Below are positions 1 to 8,849 of a stretch of 64,000 nt of DNA, piece after piece (the first letter of the stretch is position 1; every line of letters begins with the position of its first letter). A program made the position numbers and the translations under genes. Under the pieces are notes generated by a model. It worked only from the letters and a program-made list of their open reading frames with translations, had not been told where the DNA came from and ran no database searches. The DNA comes from Armatimonadota bacterium (GTDB lineage: Bacteria > Sysuimicrobiota > Sysuimicrobiia > Sysuimicrobiales > Humicultoraceae), in the NCBI GenBank assembly GCA_031081715.1, contig JAVHMA010000015.1, forward strand, positions 1 through 64,000. Reading direction: 5' to 3'.

Positions 1-90
<90 letters not shown>

Positions 91-830
91 AAGTGACCGC
101 TGCTGTCTATAAATCTGGCTATATGCTGGAAAGCCTGGGGTATCCCATGCTACCCTCCCAAAACCCCTCGGTGCGATGCCGAAGGAGTGAGGGGGGGTCA
201 CAACGCGATGGGTGCAGGCAATCAGCAGGGAAGGCCAGACGAGCAGATCGGCCACTACAGTGCGGGTTTTGTCGACGGAGAAGGTAGTTTCCACGTGGCG
301 GTCCAGTGTAATCCCACCACGCGGTTGAAGTGGCAGGTGGTTCCGGAGTTCCACGTTTCCCAGAACGATGGGAATCAGCATGTGCTGGCGCTGATTCGAG
401 ATATGCCGGGATGTGGATACATCAAGCCGAACCACCAGCGCAGTATTCGCGACAGAACCTACGTGCTGGTGGTAAGAAATCACGCCGACCTTGCGGGGAA
501 GGTGGTACCGTTCTTTAGGCGGTATCCCCTGCGCACGACCAAGCGCGCCGACTTTGATCGGTTCGCAGAAGTCGTCGCGATGGTCGATGAAGGCAGGCAC
601 CTCGCTCGAACCGGGTTGAGGGAGGTCCTGGCGCTCGCCTTCTCGATGAATCAAGCCGGCGTGAGGCGGCGCAAGCCGCTCGACGCGATCCTTGCTCATC
701 TGGAACCCTCAGAGACTATACGCCAGACGCTCAATATCGGGCGAAGATATAGTCCGAGCTTCCAGGCGACTGGAAGAGGCAGGCAGAAATGACCTGCCCC
801 CTCCGCATGCAGGGAGGTGTAACAGAACTG
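91..830 (+). mobile_element. Group I intron in 23S rRNA at the L2593 site
   Basis: This 740 nt insert splits the universally conserved string GAGACAGT|TCGGTCCC. Splice-site pairing is complete: exon bases 84-90 (AGACAGT) pair with guide bases 102-108 (GCTGTCT), giving the usual U-G wobble at the 5' splice site, and 3' exon bases 832-836 (CGGTC) pair with 95-99 (GACCG) as P10. The intron ends in G at 830, as group I introns do. Bases 715-720 (ACTATA) and 748-753 (TATAGT) pair as a P7-like core helix. It carries a homing endonuclease gene whose 3' end overlaps this core. The insertion site equals that of the Chlamydomonas chloroplast intron encoding I-CreI. Subgroup was not determined. Confidence 0.93.
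208..792 (+). CDS. LAGLIDADG homing endonuclease, I-CreI-like, intron-encoded
   Basis: A 194-residue protein with one LAGLIDADG-type motif, [12 protein letters not shown], at residues 17-28; single-motif enzymes act as homodimers. Asp23 occupies the place of the catalytic metal-binding Asp20 of I-CreI. Downstream features (a VSQ motif after the first strand pair, a GCGYI segment, and the PFF/LR-TTK stretch) follow the I-CreI layout. It should cut intronless 23S genes at the L2593 site and promote intron homing. ATG 208 is chosen because GAAGGAGTGAGG lies upstream; GTG 187 would add seven residues but overlaps that purine tract. The last ~30 codons are also the catalytic core of the intron, so protein and ribozyme share sequence. 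Activity is inferred from intact motifs. Confidence 0.93.
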   Translation: MGAGNQQGRPDEQIGHYSAGFVDGEGSFHVAVQCNPTTRLKWQVVPEFHVSQNDGNQHVLALIRDMPGCGYIKPNHQRSIRDRTYVLVVRNHADLAGKVVPFFRRYPLRTTKRADFDRFAEVVAMVDEGRHLARTGLREVLALAFSMNQAGVRRRKPLDAILAHLEPSETIRQTLNIGRRYSPSFQATGRGRQK

Positions 831-1127
<297 letters not shown>

Positions 1128-1247
1128 AGGGGCGGCTGTATAGAGCCTGCACGAAACCCACCGTGACCGGTCTGGGGGTTGTCGATCGAGAGCCAACACG
1201 GTTGTGCAGTAGTCCGACTCTCAGACCCGGTCAGGACTTGTCGTCCA

Positions 1248-1367
1248 TTCCCGGTGGCGATGCCGGAGGGGCCACACCCGTTCCCATTCCGAACACGGTC
1301 GTTAAGCCCTCCAGGGCCGATGGTACTGCGCTGGTAACGGCGCGGGAGAGTAGGTCGCTGCCGGGAG
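1248..1367 (+). rRNA. rrf: 5S ribosomal RNA
   Basis: About 120 nt containing the conserved CCGAACACGG and CGCGGGAGAGTAGGTCGCTGCCGGGA elements, described here by their parts. The ends close helix I: TCCCGGTGGCG at the 5' side pairs with CGCTGCCGGGA at the 3' side. It follows 23S in the usual 16S-23S-5S order. Confidence 0.97.
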
Positions 1368-1372
1368 TATCG

Positions 1373-1402
1373 TCGAGGGGAGGCCCGCGGGCCTCCCCTC
1401 GA
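1373..1402 (+). terminator. rRNA operon terminator hairpin
   Basis: A perfect 30 nt inverted repeat (arms TCGAGGGGAGGCCCG and its complement) starts six bases after 5S rRNA. There is no following T run, as often in very GC-rich genomes. It sits between the rRNA operon and a gene converging from the other strand, so it may serve both. Confidence 0.75.
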
Positions 1403-1419
1403 TGCGTCTGAGCCGGGCC

Positions 1420-3777
1420 CTACCGGAATGACTCGAAGACGCCGCGGCCGAGCGGGCTGTCGGCGAACTCCCCGCGGCCATGCACCACGCCGATGACCAC
1501 CGTACCCAGGCCGGATACGCCGACGCCGACGCGAGCCCGGCCGTCTGCGTAGGTGTAGGTCGCCTGGCGGGTGTAGACGAGCTGGAACCCGGGGCCCAGG
1601 AACGGTGCACCCTCCACGGCGGTCGCGACCCGTGCCGAGGTGAGGCCCAGGCGCCCCAGCGCCCACGCCGTGAAGGCGTCCACCGCGGCGCGCGCGCCGG
1701 CGGTCCCGCCCGGGTTGCGGAACCGGAACAGGTGCGCGCCCGCCGACCGATCGGCCGCGACGAGCCCCTCGACCACGCCCGGGACGGTGTGCGGTGACGG
1801 GAGCCACTCGAGCGGGTGACACATCCGCAGCGCCAGGTCGGGGAACTCGCGGTGGTCGAGCGCCGGCAGACGGGCCTCGGTCTCCGCGCTCCCGACGGGG
1901 CGTCCATTGACGTAGAGCTCCAGGCGGTACCGGCCGCCCTCCAGGCAGCGGTACGGGGTCGGGGCGTAGCTGCGGGTCCGCTGGAGCGTGCCGTCTGCGG
2001 CCACCCCGACCGGGCCGGACAGCGACGGCAGCGCGTGCCACACCCAGGCGCCCGGCCGGTACTCCCGATGGCGGTACCATACCGCGACGACGGCGTCGTC
2101 CCGGGGGTTGATGTGGGCGACGGTCGCCTCCCAGCCGACGGCGGTCGAGCTCACGGCGATCCGGAGGTCGGGCAGGCGCCGGGCGCGGGCGCCGTACGCG
2201 TCGGCTGCGCCCGGCCACGCCTTTCCCACGAGCCAGGCCTTGCGCGCGTCGATCGCACCCGCCAGGTGCGGTGCGAACGCGCGGAGCAGCTCGAGGTCGG
2301 TCAGGTCGCTGACGATCCGGTCGCGCAGGTCCGACGCCGTGCGCGGTACCGTTGTCCCCGCCCGCGCGTACTGCGCACGGCGGACGGCGTCCTCGTAGTA
2401 GCGCTCGCTGTCCGTCTCGTGGCCTACCAGAAGCGCGGCCAGGCCGAGGTTCGAATACGCAATGGACTCGTCCGGGTCGCGGCGCGCGGCCTCGCGCGCC
2501 AGCGCGATGCTTTCCTCCACGAGGCGGCGTCGCGCCGGCTCGGGGACCTCGAGCGCGGCCAGGAAGGTGTTCCAGCCCAGGCTGATCAGGATCGCGGCGC
2601 GGCGCAGACCACGCTGCCGGGCCTCCCAGGCGGCCTGCCGCGCTCCCTGCAGGGCAGCAGGGTTGGTCATGCTGACGAACCGCTCCTCCGCCTGCGGCGA
2701 CCCCTGCAGGAAGAGCGCACTCGCGAGCTCGGCGTGGGCATGGACCAAGTTCGGCCGGTGCTCGAGCGCGTGCCTGAGGTGGCGCACCGCCTGTTCGTAC
2801 TCCGCGGGCGTGGACGCCAACGCCGCGGCCTCCGCGCCGTCGGCGTACTTCTCGGCCGCTTGTTCCGCCGCTGTCCGGGCGGCCCCTTCGCGCGGGGAGG
2901 TGACGGCGCCGTAGACGGCCCCGGCCGTGGCTACGAGCACCAGTGCGAGTCCGAGTACCGCGAACAGCAGCGCCGCGGGCGGTCGTGTCCGCTGCGGCGG
3001 CGCCTCTTCCTCGCCAAGCGGGGCCCGCCGCCGGGGCCACGCGCGGCTGCGGCCGGGCCACCGCCGCCAGGGTGGCGCGATCCCGCCGGCGGGCGTCATC
3101 ATGAGGGCAAGGCTGAACAGGTAGACCGCGACCGCATACGCGGTGAGGCACGCGGTGTACCAGCCGGCGCGGATCCGCCAGGCGGCGTTGAGCTCGTTGA
3201 ACGCGTCCTGCATCGCCAGCAGGCGCGCCCGGGCGTGGACGGTCTTGATCGTCCTGATCAGGAACCGGTTGGGAAACGCCGGATCCCGGCCCGGCGCCTC
3301 GGGGCCGTCCGGGACGATCCCGGAGACCCGGTTGAGGTGCGCCGCCAGCGCCCGCAGGCGCGCGATCTCGCCGTCGACGTCCTCGGTGCCGCCTGCCGCG
3401 GCCGGTAGCAGCCGCAGCTCCCGCAGGATCCTACGGTGCTCGAGGTTGATGACCTGCGTGCGCGTAAGCCCGGCGCGCGCGGCCCACTCCAGGCGGGCGT
3501 GCCCGTCCTCCTGGCGGCGCAGCGACTCCTCGGCCATCTTCGCGCCGTACGCCTGCGCCTCGAGCCCGGCGTGGTTGGCCCGCGACATGGAGTAGCTGTG
3601 CAGCACGGCGGTCAGCGCGCCGAGAAAGGTCGTGACGACGATCAGCGCGATCAGCGCCCGGCTGAACTCGTCGCGCGCTGACGCGTGGACCGCGGGCGGC
3701 GCGTGCGGCGAGTCCGGGGCCAGGTGCGGGATCTCCGGGAGCGGAGGGGCGTGGCCGTGGTCATCCGGTCCGCTCAC
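1420..3777 (-). CDS. Membrane protein with TPR-like repeats, function unknown
   Basis: A 785-residue protein. After a proline-rich N-terminus there is one membrane segment (about residues 40-62), a helical loop of some 150 residues, a second segment (about 205-228) and a third near 270-295. The middle holds helical repeats with TPR character (alternating ALEHRPNLVHAHAELASAL and ESIAYSNLGLAALLVGHE type pairs). The C-terminal third is rich in beta strands and aromatic residues and resembles no family I can name. GTG 3777 is chosen because the preceding gene stops at 3780-3782, two bases away, so the two are surely co-transcribed. Its first TM-loop-TM unit has the same design as the whole neighbouring protein, hinting at a related module. 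Confidence 0.8.
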   Translation of the reverse strand: MSGPDDHGHAPPLPEIPHLAPDSPHAPPAVHASARDEFSRALIALIVVTTFLGALTAVLHSYSMSRANHAGLEAQAYGAKMAEESLRRQEDGHARLEWAARAGLTRTQVINLEHRRILRELRLLPAAAGGTEDVDGEIARLRALAAHLNRVSGIVPDGPEAPGRDPAFPNRFLIRTIKTVHARARLLAMQDAFNELNAAWRIRAGWYTACLTAYAVAVYLFSLALMMTPAGGIAPPWRRWPGRSRAWPRRRAPLGEEEAPPQRTRPPAALLFAVLGLALVLVATAGAVYGAVTSPREGAARTAAEQAAEKYADGAEAAALASTPAEYEQAVRHLRHALEHRPNLVHAHAELASALFLQGSPQAEERFVSMTNPAALQGARQAAWEARQRGLRRAAILISLGWNTFLAALEVPEPARRRLVEESIALAREAARRDPDESIAYSNLGLAALLVGHETDSERYYEDAVRRAQYARAGTTVPRTASDLRDRIVSDLTDLELLRAFAPHLAGAIDARKAWLVGKAWPGAADAYGARARRLPDLRIAVSSTAVGWEATVAHINPRDDAVVAVWYRHREYRPGAWVWHALPSLSGPVGVAADGTLQRTRSYAPTPYRCLEGGRYRLELYVNGRPVGSAETEARLPALDHREFPDLALRMCHPLEWLPSPHTVPGVVEGLVAADRSAGAHLFRFRNPGGTAGARAAVDAFTAWALGRLGLTSARVATAVEGAPFLGPGFQLVYTRQATYTYADGRARVGVGVSGLGTVVIGVVHGRGEFADSPLGRGVFESFR

Positions 3778-3779
3778 GG

Positions 3780-4556
3780 TCAGTGGCCTCCAGCCTTGAG
3801 GAAGAGGTCGACGATCCAGCCGGTCTCGACGAGCAGCCCGACCGCGAGGCCCATCGCGCCGAAGCCGATGCCCAGCCCGACCAGCGGTCCGCGCCAGTGC
3901 GCGCCGCCCACGACGGCCATGGCCAGGGTGAGGAACACCAGCGAGAGTACCAGGATTGCGACGCACGCCTCCATGAGCCAGGCGCGCTGGTGCGCCCGAT
4001 CGAGCAGCACGGCGGTCTCGGCGATATCGGCGTCGATCTCGCGGAGCTCGCTGTCGGCGGCGAGCCGGCGCTGGAGGATGGCGGCTTTATCGTGGTCTGG
4101 CAGGCCGCCCTCGGTGGCCACCGGCACGTCTAGCCGGAAGTAGGGGAACAGCGCGCGACGGAGCGCCCGCTCCTCCTGGGCCTGGAGCGCCAGGGCCGCG
4201 GCGCGATCCGGCTGGGTGGCCCGCAGCCGGTCCGCGTCGCGCTGCAGGCCGTCGGCCCGGATGTCCAGGGCGGTGTACAACGCGGCGAGCCGGTGGTCGT
4301 GATCCACGCGGCTCTGGATGTCCAGCGTGCGCCGCTGCTTGAGCATGAGGGCCTGGACATGCCGGCGTTCGAGCAGGGTGGCGTCCTGGGCCTCCCACGC
4401 GGCGCGCGCCGCGGCCAGCGCGCCGGCGATCGAGATGCAGGCGATGAGCAGCGCGATCGTGTTCGGACTGTGCGGACCAAATCGGGACCGGGGCTCGGCC
4501 GCGGGCTCCTCGGGCCCCCGGCTCACGGCCGTGGACGTGGACGCAGGGTCGGTCAC
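3780..4556 (-). CDS. Membrane protein with TM-helical loop-TM layout, unknown function
   Basis: A 258-residue protein: short Pro/Ser-rich N-terminus, membrane segment at about residues 38-58, a charged helical region of ~120 residues probably outside the membrane, and two membrane segments near the C-terminus (around 185-210 and 220-242). This layout is reminiscent of DUF4337-type proteins, but I cannot confirm that. GTG 4556 is preceded by TGAGGAT about seven bases upstream. It is transcribed ahead of, and almost abuts, the TPR membrane protein gene, and diverges from a cytochrome c gene across 96 bases that must contain both promoters. Confidence 0.75.
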   Translation of the reverse strand: MTDPASTSTAVSRGPEEPAAEPRSRFGPHSPNTIALLIACISIAGALAAARAAWEAQDATLLERRHVQALMLKQRRTLDIQSRVDHDHRLAALYTALDIRADGLQRDADRLRATQPDRAAALALQAQEERALRRALFPYFRLDVPVATEGGLPDHDKAAILQRRLAADSELREIDADIAETAVLLDRAHQRAWLMEACVAILVLSLVFLTLAMAVVGGAHWRGPLVGLGIGFGAMGLAVGLLVETGWIVDLFLKAGGH

Positions 4557-4652
4557 GACGGGATCCTCATCGGCTCTGCCGCGTATTCTTCGCGGCGCGG
4601 CCGACCCCTCCGGGCACAAGGGAGTCGCCCTCGGCGCGGGGAACCCCTGCGC

Positions 4653-5795
4653 ATGACCGTGCCGGCTCGCCGTGCGCTGCTCGCGTTTCTGGCCGCCTGC
4701 GTGCTGCTCCTCGGCTGCGCGCGCCCGCCGGAGGCGCCGCCGGCGGCCGGACCGCCCGACGACCCGGGTGTGGACGAGCTCATGGGCGGAAGGGGCCGTC
4801 AGACGGTCGCCGAGCGCATCGGGCGCGCCGGGGGGACGTGGGACCAGTACGTGGCGTGGGGACGGGAGCTGTTCACTACGGGCTCCGTCGCGCGGCCGCC
4901 CGTCGGGCCCCGACCGTCGCCGCCGGTGTCGCGCTGGTACACCTGTGATCGCTGCCACAATGTCGCCCGGGAAGACCCCGTGCTCACGGTGCAGGACCCC
5001 GAGGCTCGCCTGCGCTACATCGCCGGTCGGCCCGGAATGGCCCTGCTGCAGGGAACCACGTTCTGGGGCGCGGTCAACCGCGAGACCTTCTACAATGGCT
5101 ACTACGCGCAGTACCACGACCTGTGCGTCCCCGAGACCACGACCGACCAGCCGGTGGCCAACGGCGGCCCCGACGACGCAGGACGCTGCCGGCCCGGCAC
5201 GCGCCGCATGGTGGCGACCAGCTTCGAGGACGCTATCCAGGTGTGCAGCGGGTACTGCAGCCTTGGTCGCTACCTGGTGCGCTGGGAGCTCGACGCCCTG
5301 CTCGCCTACTTCTGGACGCTGGAAGTGCGGCTCTCGGATCTCGGCCTGGCGCCCCACGACGAGGCCCTGGTGCGCCGGACCTTGCGTCCGCTGTCGCGGA
5401 GCCGCCGGCACGTGGAGGAGGCCCGCGCGCTCCTCGCGGGACGGTACCTGCGTCGGGCCGGGGATACGTTCCGCGGCGTGCCTGCTGTCAGGCGGCGGCC
5501 CGACGGGACGTGGGAGGTCGGCGCCTATGCCGACGGCCGGCGCTTTACCGGCGACCCGGCCCGCGGACAGGTCATCTACGAGAGGAGCTGCCTGCACTGC
5601 CACGACACCGCGGTCTCACCGGTTGCCGGCGGCGACCTGGCAGGCGACGTCGGTCAGTTCTTCCAGATCCTGGCCAAGGGCACGACCCAGAGCGACACCT
5701 GGTATATGCCCGAGTTCACGCTGGAGCGCCTCAGCCGCCAGCAGAGCGCCGACGTGCTGGCCTACCTGCGCCGCCTGCGGCAGCAGAACCGGTAG
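4653..5795 (+). CDS. Di-haem cytochrome c lipoprotein
   Basis: A 380-residue exported protein. The N-terminus is a lipoprotein signal ending in LLGC (Cys about residue 22). Two covalent haem-binding motifs are present, CDRCH at residues 98-102 and CLHCH at 313-317, the latter in a typical C-terminal cytochrome c domain with a YMPEF methionine-ligand region. The middle contains extra cysteines (C-VPE, RC-, VCSGYC) that may form disulfides. It probably carries electrons on the outer face of the membrane; the partner enzyme is not in the window. ATG 4653 is the first start that gives the signal peptide. The purine-rich GGGGAACC upstream is a weak ribosome site. Confidence 0.88.
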   Translation: MTVPARRALLAFLAACVLLLGCARPPEAPPAAGPPDDPGVDELMGGRGRQTVAERIGRAGGTWDQYVAWGRELFTTGSVARPPVGPRPSPPVSRWYTCDRCHNVAREDPVLTVQDPEARLRYIAGRPGMALLQGTTFWGAVNRETFYNGYYAQYHDLCVPETTTDQPVANGGPDDAGRCRPGTRRMVATSFEDAIQVCSGYCSLGRYLVRWELDALLAYFWTLEVRLSDLGLAPHDEALVRRTLRPLSRSRRHVEEARALLAGRYLRRAGDTFRGVPAVRRRPDGTWEVGAYADGRRFTGDPARGQVIYERSCLHCHDTAVSPVAGGDLAGDVGQFFQILAKGTTQSDTWYMPEFTLERLSRQQSADVLAYLRRLRQQNR

Positions 5796-5890
5796 TCGGG
5801 TGGCTTAGCGGTCGCCGATCCAGTCCTCGGCGCGGGGAAAGGACGCCTTGACGCTACCACCGCGGCAGGCGGGCGGGCAAGCGCCGGGGG

Positions 5891-6262
5891 CTACTGCGAG
5901 AACTGCTGGCTGACGATCACCGTGCGGAAGGGCACCGTGGTACCGCGGCGCTGGACCTCTCGGCCGTCGACGAGCAGGCGGACGACCAGCTCGCCGTCGC
6001 CGCCGGTCATGCTGAACGACGCGACGACCGCCACCGCCGTCTTCACCGTGTAGCGGGCCGGCACGGTGCCGCGTACCGACGTCGTCTGTAGCGGCGTTCC
6101 GTAGGAGCCCTCGAACGTCACGCCCGGGGTGCCGTCCAGGACGACGATCACCTCGCGCTCGCGGAAGGCGCCGGGCCGCGCCTGTGGCGGCGGGGCGAGG
6201 AACAGGCAGCCGGCCGCGGTCGCCGCGGCGAGCGCGACCAGGACGAGGCGCGTGGCCTTCAG
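5891..6262 (-). CDS. Small lipoprotein, translationally coupled, probable CTG start
   Basis: A 123-residue protein with a clear lipoprotein signal (LVLVALAAATAAGC) followed by a mostly beta-strand domain containing REREVIVVLDGTPGV and a C-terminal VIVSQQFSQ. No ATG, GTG or TTG lies in frame before the signal peptide; the only suitable start is CTG at 6262-6260, which overlaps the TGA of the upstream DinB-like gene (CTGA) and has GGAGG seven bases before it. That arrangement is a classic coupled start, so a rare CTG initiation is likely. The function is unknown; small lipoproteins of this sort often resemble MmpS/DUF4307-like beta proteins, but no match is evident. Confidence 0.75.
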   Translation of the reverse strand: MKATRLVLVALAAATAAGCLFLAPPPQARPGAFREREVIVVLDGTPGVTFEGSYGTPLQTTSVRGTVPARYTVKTAVAVVASFSMTGGDGELVVRLLVDGREVQRRGTTVPFRTVIVSQQFSQ

Positions 6263-6774
6263 GACGCCTCCGGTTGCCGGTCGAACATCAGGGCGGAGAA
6301 GTCCAAATTCTGCGCCGCGATACCGTGCTGGCGCAACATGGACATCACCTGCGACCGGTGGTGCACCTCGTGGAGGATCATCTGCGAGGCCACCCCGGCC
6401 CTCGTGGTGCGGATGCGCACCGCCGGCGCGTTGGGCGGCGTCATCCGGTACTCGACCGGCGCGTCCCAGTCCTCGACTGCGGCGAGCGCCGCGCGGGACT
6501 CGTCGGCTAGGCCGCGCCACTGCGCCTCGAGCTCGGCGAAGGTCTTGACCTTTTCCGCTGTGTAGGGACTGTCGGCGACCGCGGCCGGCTGGCCACGCAG
6601 CCGGCGGCCGTAGATCCACTCCGCGCTCGCTGTGTGTACCAGCGTGGCGTGGATGGTCCTCAAGCCGTAGGGAAACTCGCGCGCGTACTGCTCGGGGGTC
6701 AGCGCGCGCACCCAGTCGAACAGGCGCGCCCGCGCCCTTGCCAGGTAGTCGTACATCTGCGGGTACGGCTGCAT
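6259..6774 (-). CDS. DinB/YfiT-family putative metal-dependent protein
   Basis: A 171-residue four-helix-bundle protein of the DinB superfamily. The pattern YDYLARARARLFDWVRALT, then HTASAEWIY, then HEVHHRSQVMSMLRQHG supplies the three histidines that usually bind a divalent metal in this family. Members include thiol transferases using bacillithiol or mycothiol as well as many proteins of unknown role. The start ATG 6774 begins MQPYPQMYDYLA, which aligns with usual family N-termini. It is co-transcribed with the lipoprotein gene whose start overlaps its stop. Confidence 0.85.
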   Translation of the reverse strand: MQPYPQMYDYLARARARLFDWVRALTPEQYAREFPYGLRTIHATLVHTASAEWIYGRRLRGQPAAVADSPYTAEKVKTFAELEAQWRGLADESRAALAAVEDWDAPVEYRMTPPNAPAVRIRTTRAGVASQMILHEVHHRSQVMSMLRQHGIAAQNLDFSALMFDRQPEAS

Positions 6775-6913
6775 GCGGTCGGCCCTCCGTGGCGTACGGA
6801 TGGTGCGATGTTCTCGGCCGCCACGCGCCGGCCCTGCCGGAACCCGCCCCGCGCGCGGCGAACTCATTCGTCCAGGCCGCCCGGTGCGGCGGCCGTCGAG
6901 GGAGGCCCACGAG

Positions 6914-7873
6914 ATGCCCAGCGGTTCCGACCCGTCGCTTGCCGAGGTGGAGGCGGCCCGCGCCCTGATCGCCGATCGTGTCCACCGCACACCCCTGGTC
7001 TCCTCACAGACGCTGGCCGACCTGGCCGGCGCGCCGATCCTGCTCAAGGCGGAGAACCTCCAGAAGACCGGGTCGTTCAAGGCGCGCGGCGCGACCAACG
7101 CGGTGCGGCGCCTGGGGGGCGACGCCCGGGCGGCGGGGATCGTTACGATCTCGGCGGGCAACCACGCGCAGGCGGTCGCCTACGCCGCGGCGGCGGAGCG
7201 CGTCCGCTGCGTGGTCGTCATGCACGCGGCCGCCTCCGCCGGCAAGGTCGCGGCCACCCGGGCGTTCGGCGCAGAGGTGGTGCTCCACGGCACCCCGCAC
7301 GAGGCGTTCGCGCGCTTCGAGGCCCTGCAGCGCGAGCGTGGGCTGGTGCCGGTCCATCCATTCGACGACCCCGACGTCATCGCGGGCCAGGGGACCGTGG
7401 GGCTGGAGATCGCGGAAGACGCTCCGGACGCCGGTCTGGTGGTGGTGCCGGTCGGCGGCGGCGGGTTGATCAGCGGTATCGCCCTGGCGCTGCGCGGCCG
7501 TGGGATGCCGGCCCGCATCGTCGGGGTGGAGCCGGAGGGATCGGCCGCGATGCGGCGCGCCCTCGACGCGGGCCGGCCGGTCGCGCTGGACGCGATCACG
7601 TCGATCGCCGACGGGCTCGGAGCGCCGGCGGTGAGCGAACGGACGCTGCGCCTCGTCCGCCATCTGGTGGACGACGTCGTGCTCGTCACCGACGCCGAAA
7701 TCGTGGACGCCATGCGGCTGTTGCTGGAGCGCACCAAGCTGCTCGCGGAGCCCGCCGGTGCGGCGGGCCTGGCCGCGGCGCTCTCCGGCCGCCTGGGTCG
7801 GTTCACCGGACCGATCGTGGTCGTGCTCAGCGGCGGCAACGTGGACCTGGGCCGTCTCTGCGCGTGGCTGTGA
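6914..7873 (+). CDS. Threonine/serine dehydratase-like PLP enzyme
   Basis: A 319-residue fold-type II pyridoxal-phosphate enzyme. Lys56 in SFKARGATN is the cofactor lysine; the SAGNHAQ loop and the glycine-rich VPVGGGGLISG phosphate loop are intact. It should deaminate threonine or serine to the 2-oxo acid. It lacks the C-terminal ACT regulatory domain of biosynthetic IlvA, so it resembles catabolic TdcB or serine racemase/hydroxyaspartate dehydratase; sequence alone does not decide. ATG 6914 has GAGGGAGG just upstream. It overlaps the EamA transporter gene by four bases (GTGA), suggesting that transport of an amino acid or its product is linked to this enzyme. Confidence 0.9.
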   Translation: MPSGSDPSLAEVEAARALIADRVHRTPLVSSQTLADLAGAPILLKAENLQKTGSFKARGATNAVRRLGGDARAAGIVTISAGNHAQAVAYAAAAERVRCVVVMHAAASAGKVAATRAFGAEVVLHGTPHEAFARFEALQRERGLVPVHPFDDPDVIAGQGTVGLEIAEDAPDAGLVVVPVGGGGLISGIALALRGRGMPARIVGVEPEGSAAMRRALDAGRPVALDAITSIADGLGAPAVSERTLRLVRHLVDDVVLVTDAEIVDAMRLLLERTKLLAEPAGAAGLAAALSGRLGRFTGPIVVVLSGGNVDLGRLCAWL

Positions 7874-8787
7874 CCGACCCGTCGCGGCGCGCGTCCGTCG
7901 CGATGGCCCTGCTCGTGGTGATCTGGGGCGTGAACTTCCCGGTCATCAAGGGCGCCTTCGGCGACCTGCCGCCCTTCGTGTTCAACGCGCTCCGGGTGCC
8001 GGCGGCCGCGGCGCTGCTCGCCGGCGTCGCCTGGCGGCTGGAGGGGCGCTGGTGGCCCGCGCGCGCCGATGTGCCCGGGCTGGCCGTGCTCGGGCTGGTG
8101 GGCCACGTGGCCTACCAGACGCTCTTCATCGCCGGGCTGGCCCGCACGAGCTCGGTGCACTCGTCGATTATTCTGGCGATGGTCCCGCTACTGGTCGGTG
8201 TGCTGGGTGTCGCGCTCGGCATCGAGCGGCCGACGGGACGCATGTGGCTCGGGCTGGTCGTGGCGTTCGCCGGTGTCGTGGTGCTGGTGCGCGACGGGGC
8301 GGGCGGTGCCGGCCCGTCGTCCACGCTCGCCGGCGACGCGATCACGTTCGCGGCGGCGTCCTGTTGGGCCGCCTATACGGTGCTCGCGCGGCCCTACTTG
8401 GCGCGGATGTCGGCCCTGCGCGTGACCACCGCGACCCTGGCGATGAGCGCGCCGGTGCTCGCGGCCGCCGGCGTGCCGGGCGCCCGCGCCGTGGCCTGGG
8501 CCGCGGTGGGCGCGGGGTCGTGGGCCGCGCTGGGGTTCTCAACGCTCTTCGCCATCGTGGTGAGCTACGTCATCTGGTACCGCTCGGTGCAGCTCGTCGG
8601 CGGCGCGCGCACCGCCGCCGTCTCCAATCTCATCCCGATCGTCACTGTGGCGGCGTCGTGGGCGTGGTTCGGCGAGCCGCCGCGCGCGGCGCAGGCCGTC
8701 GCGGTCGGCGTCGTCCTCTTCGGCGTGTGGCTCGCGCGGCGCCCCGGCGACCGCGCGGCGTCTAGGACCGTGGAGCCGGGGGCATAA
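7870..8787 (+). CDS. EamA/DMT-family transporter
   Basis: A 305-residue integral membrane protein with ten predicted helices made of two five-helix EamA repeats; the first repeat opens with LLVVIWGVNFPVIKG, a hallmark of the drug/metabolite transporter superfamily, and the second with FAAASCWAAYTVLARP. Members usually export amino acids or other small metabolites. GTG 7870 overlaps the stop of the dehydratase gene, so the pair is translated together. GTG 7864 is also in frame but overlaps more. Confidence 0.9.
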   Translation: MTDPSRRASVAMALLVVIWGVNFPVIKGAFGDLPPFVFNALRVPAAAALLAGVAWRLEGRWWPARADVPGLAVLGLVGHVAYQTLFIAGLARTSSVHSSIILAMVPLLVGVLGVALGIERPTGRMWLGLVVAFAGVVVLVRDGAGGAGPSSTLAGDAITFAAASCWAAYTVLARPYLARMSALRVTTATLAMSAPVLAAAGVPGARAVAWAAVGAGSWAALGFSTLFAIVVSYVIWYRSVQLVGGARTAAVSNLIPIVTVAASWAWFGEPPRAAQAVAVGVVLFGVWLARRPGDRAASRTVEPGA

Positions 8788-8849
8788 CCCCCTCAGCATC
8801 CCGCTCGCCCCCCACGGGCACGCGTCAACCCAGGAGCCGCTGAGCCGCC

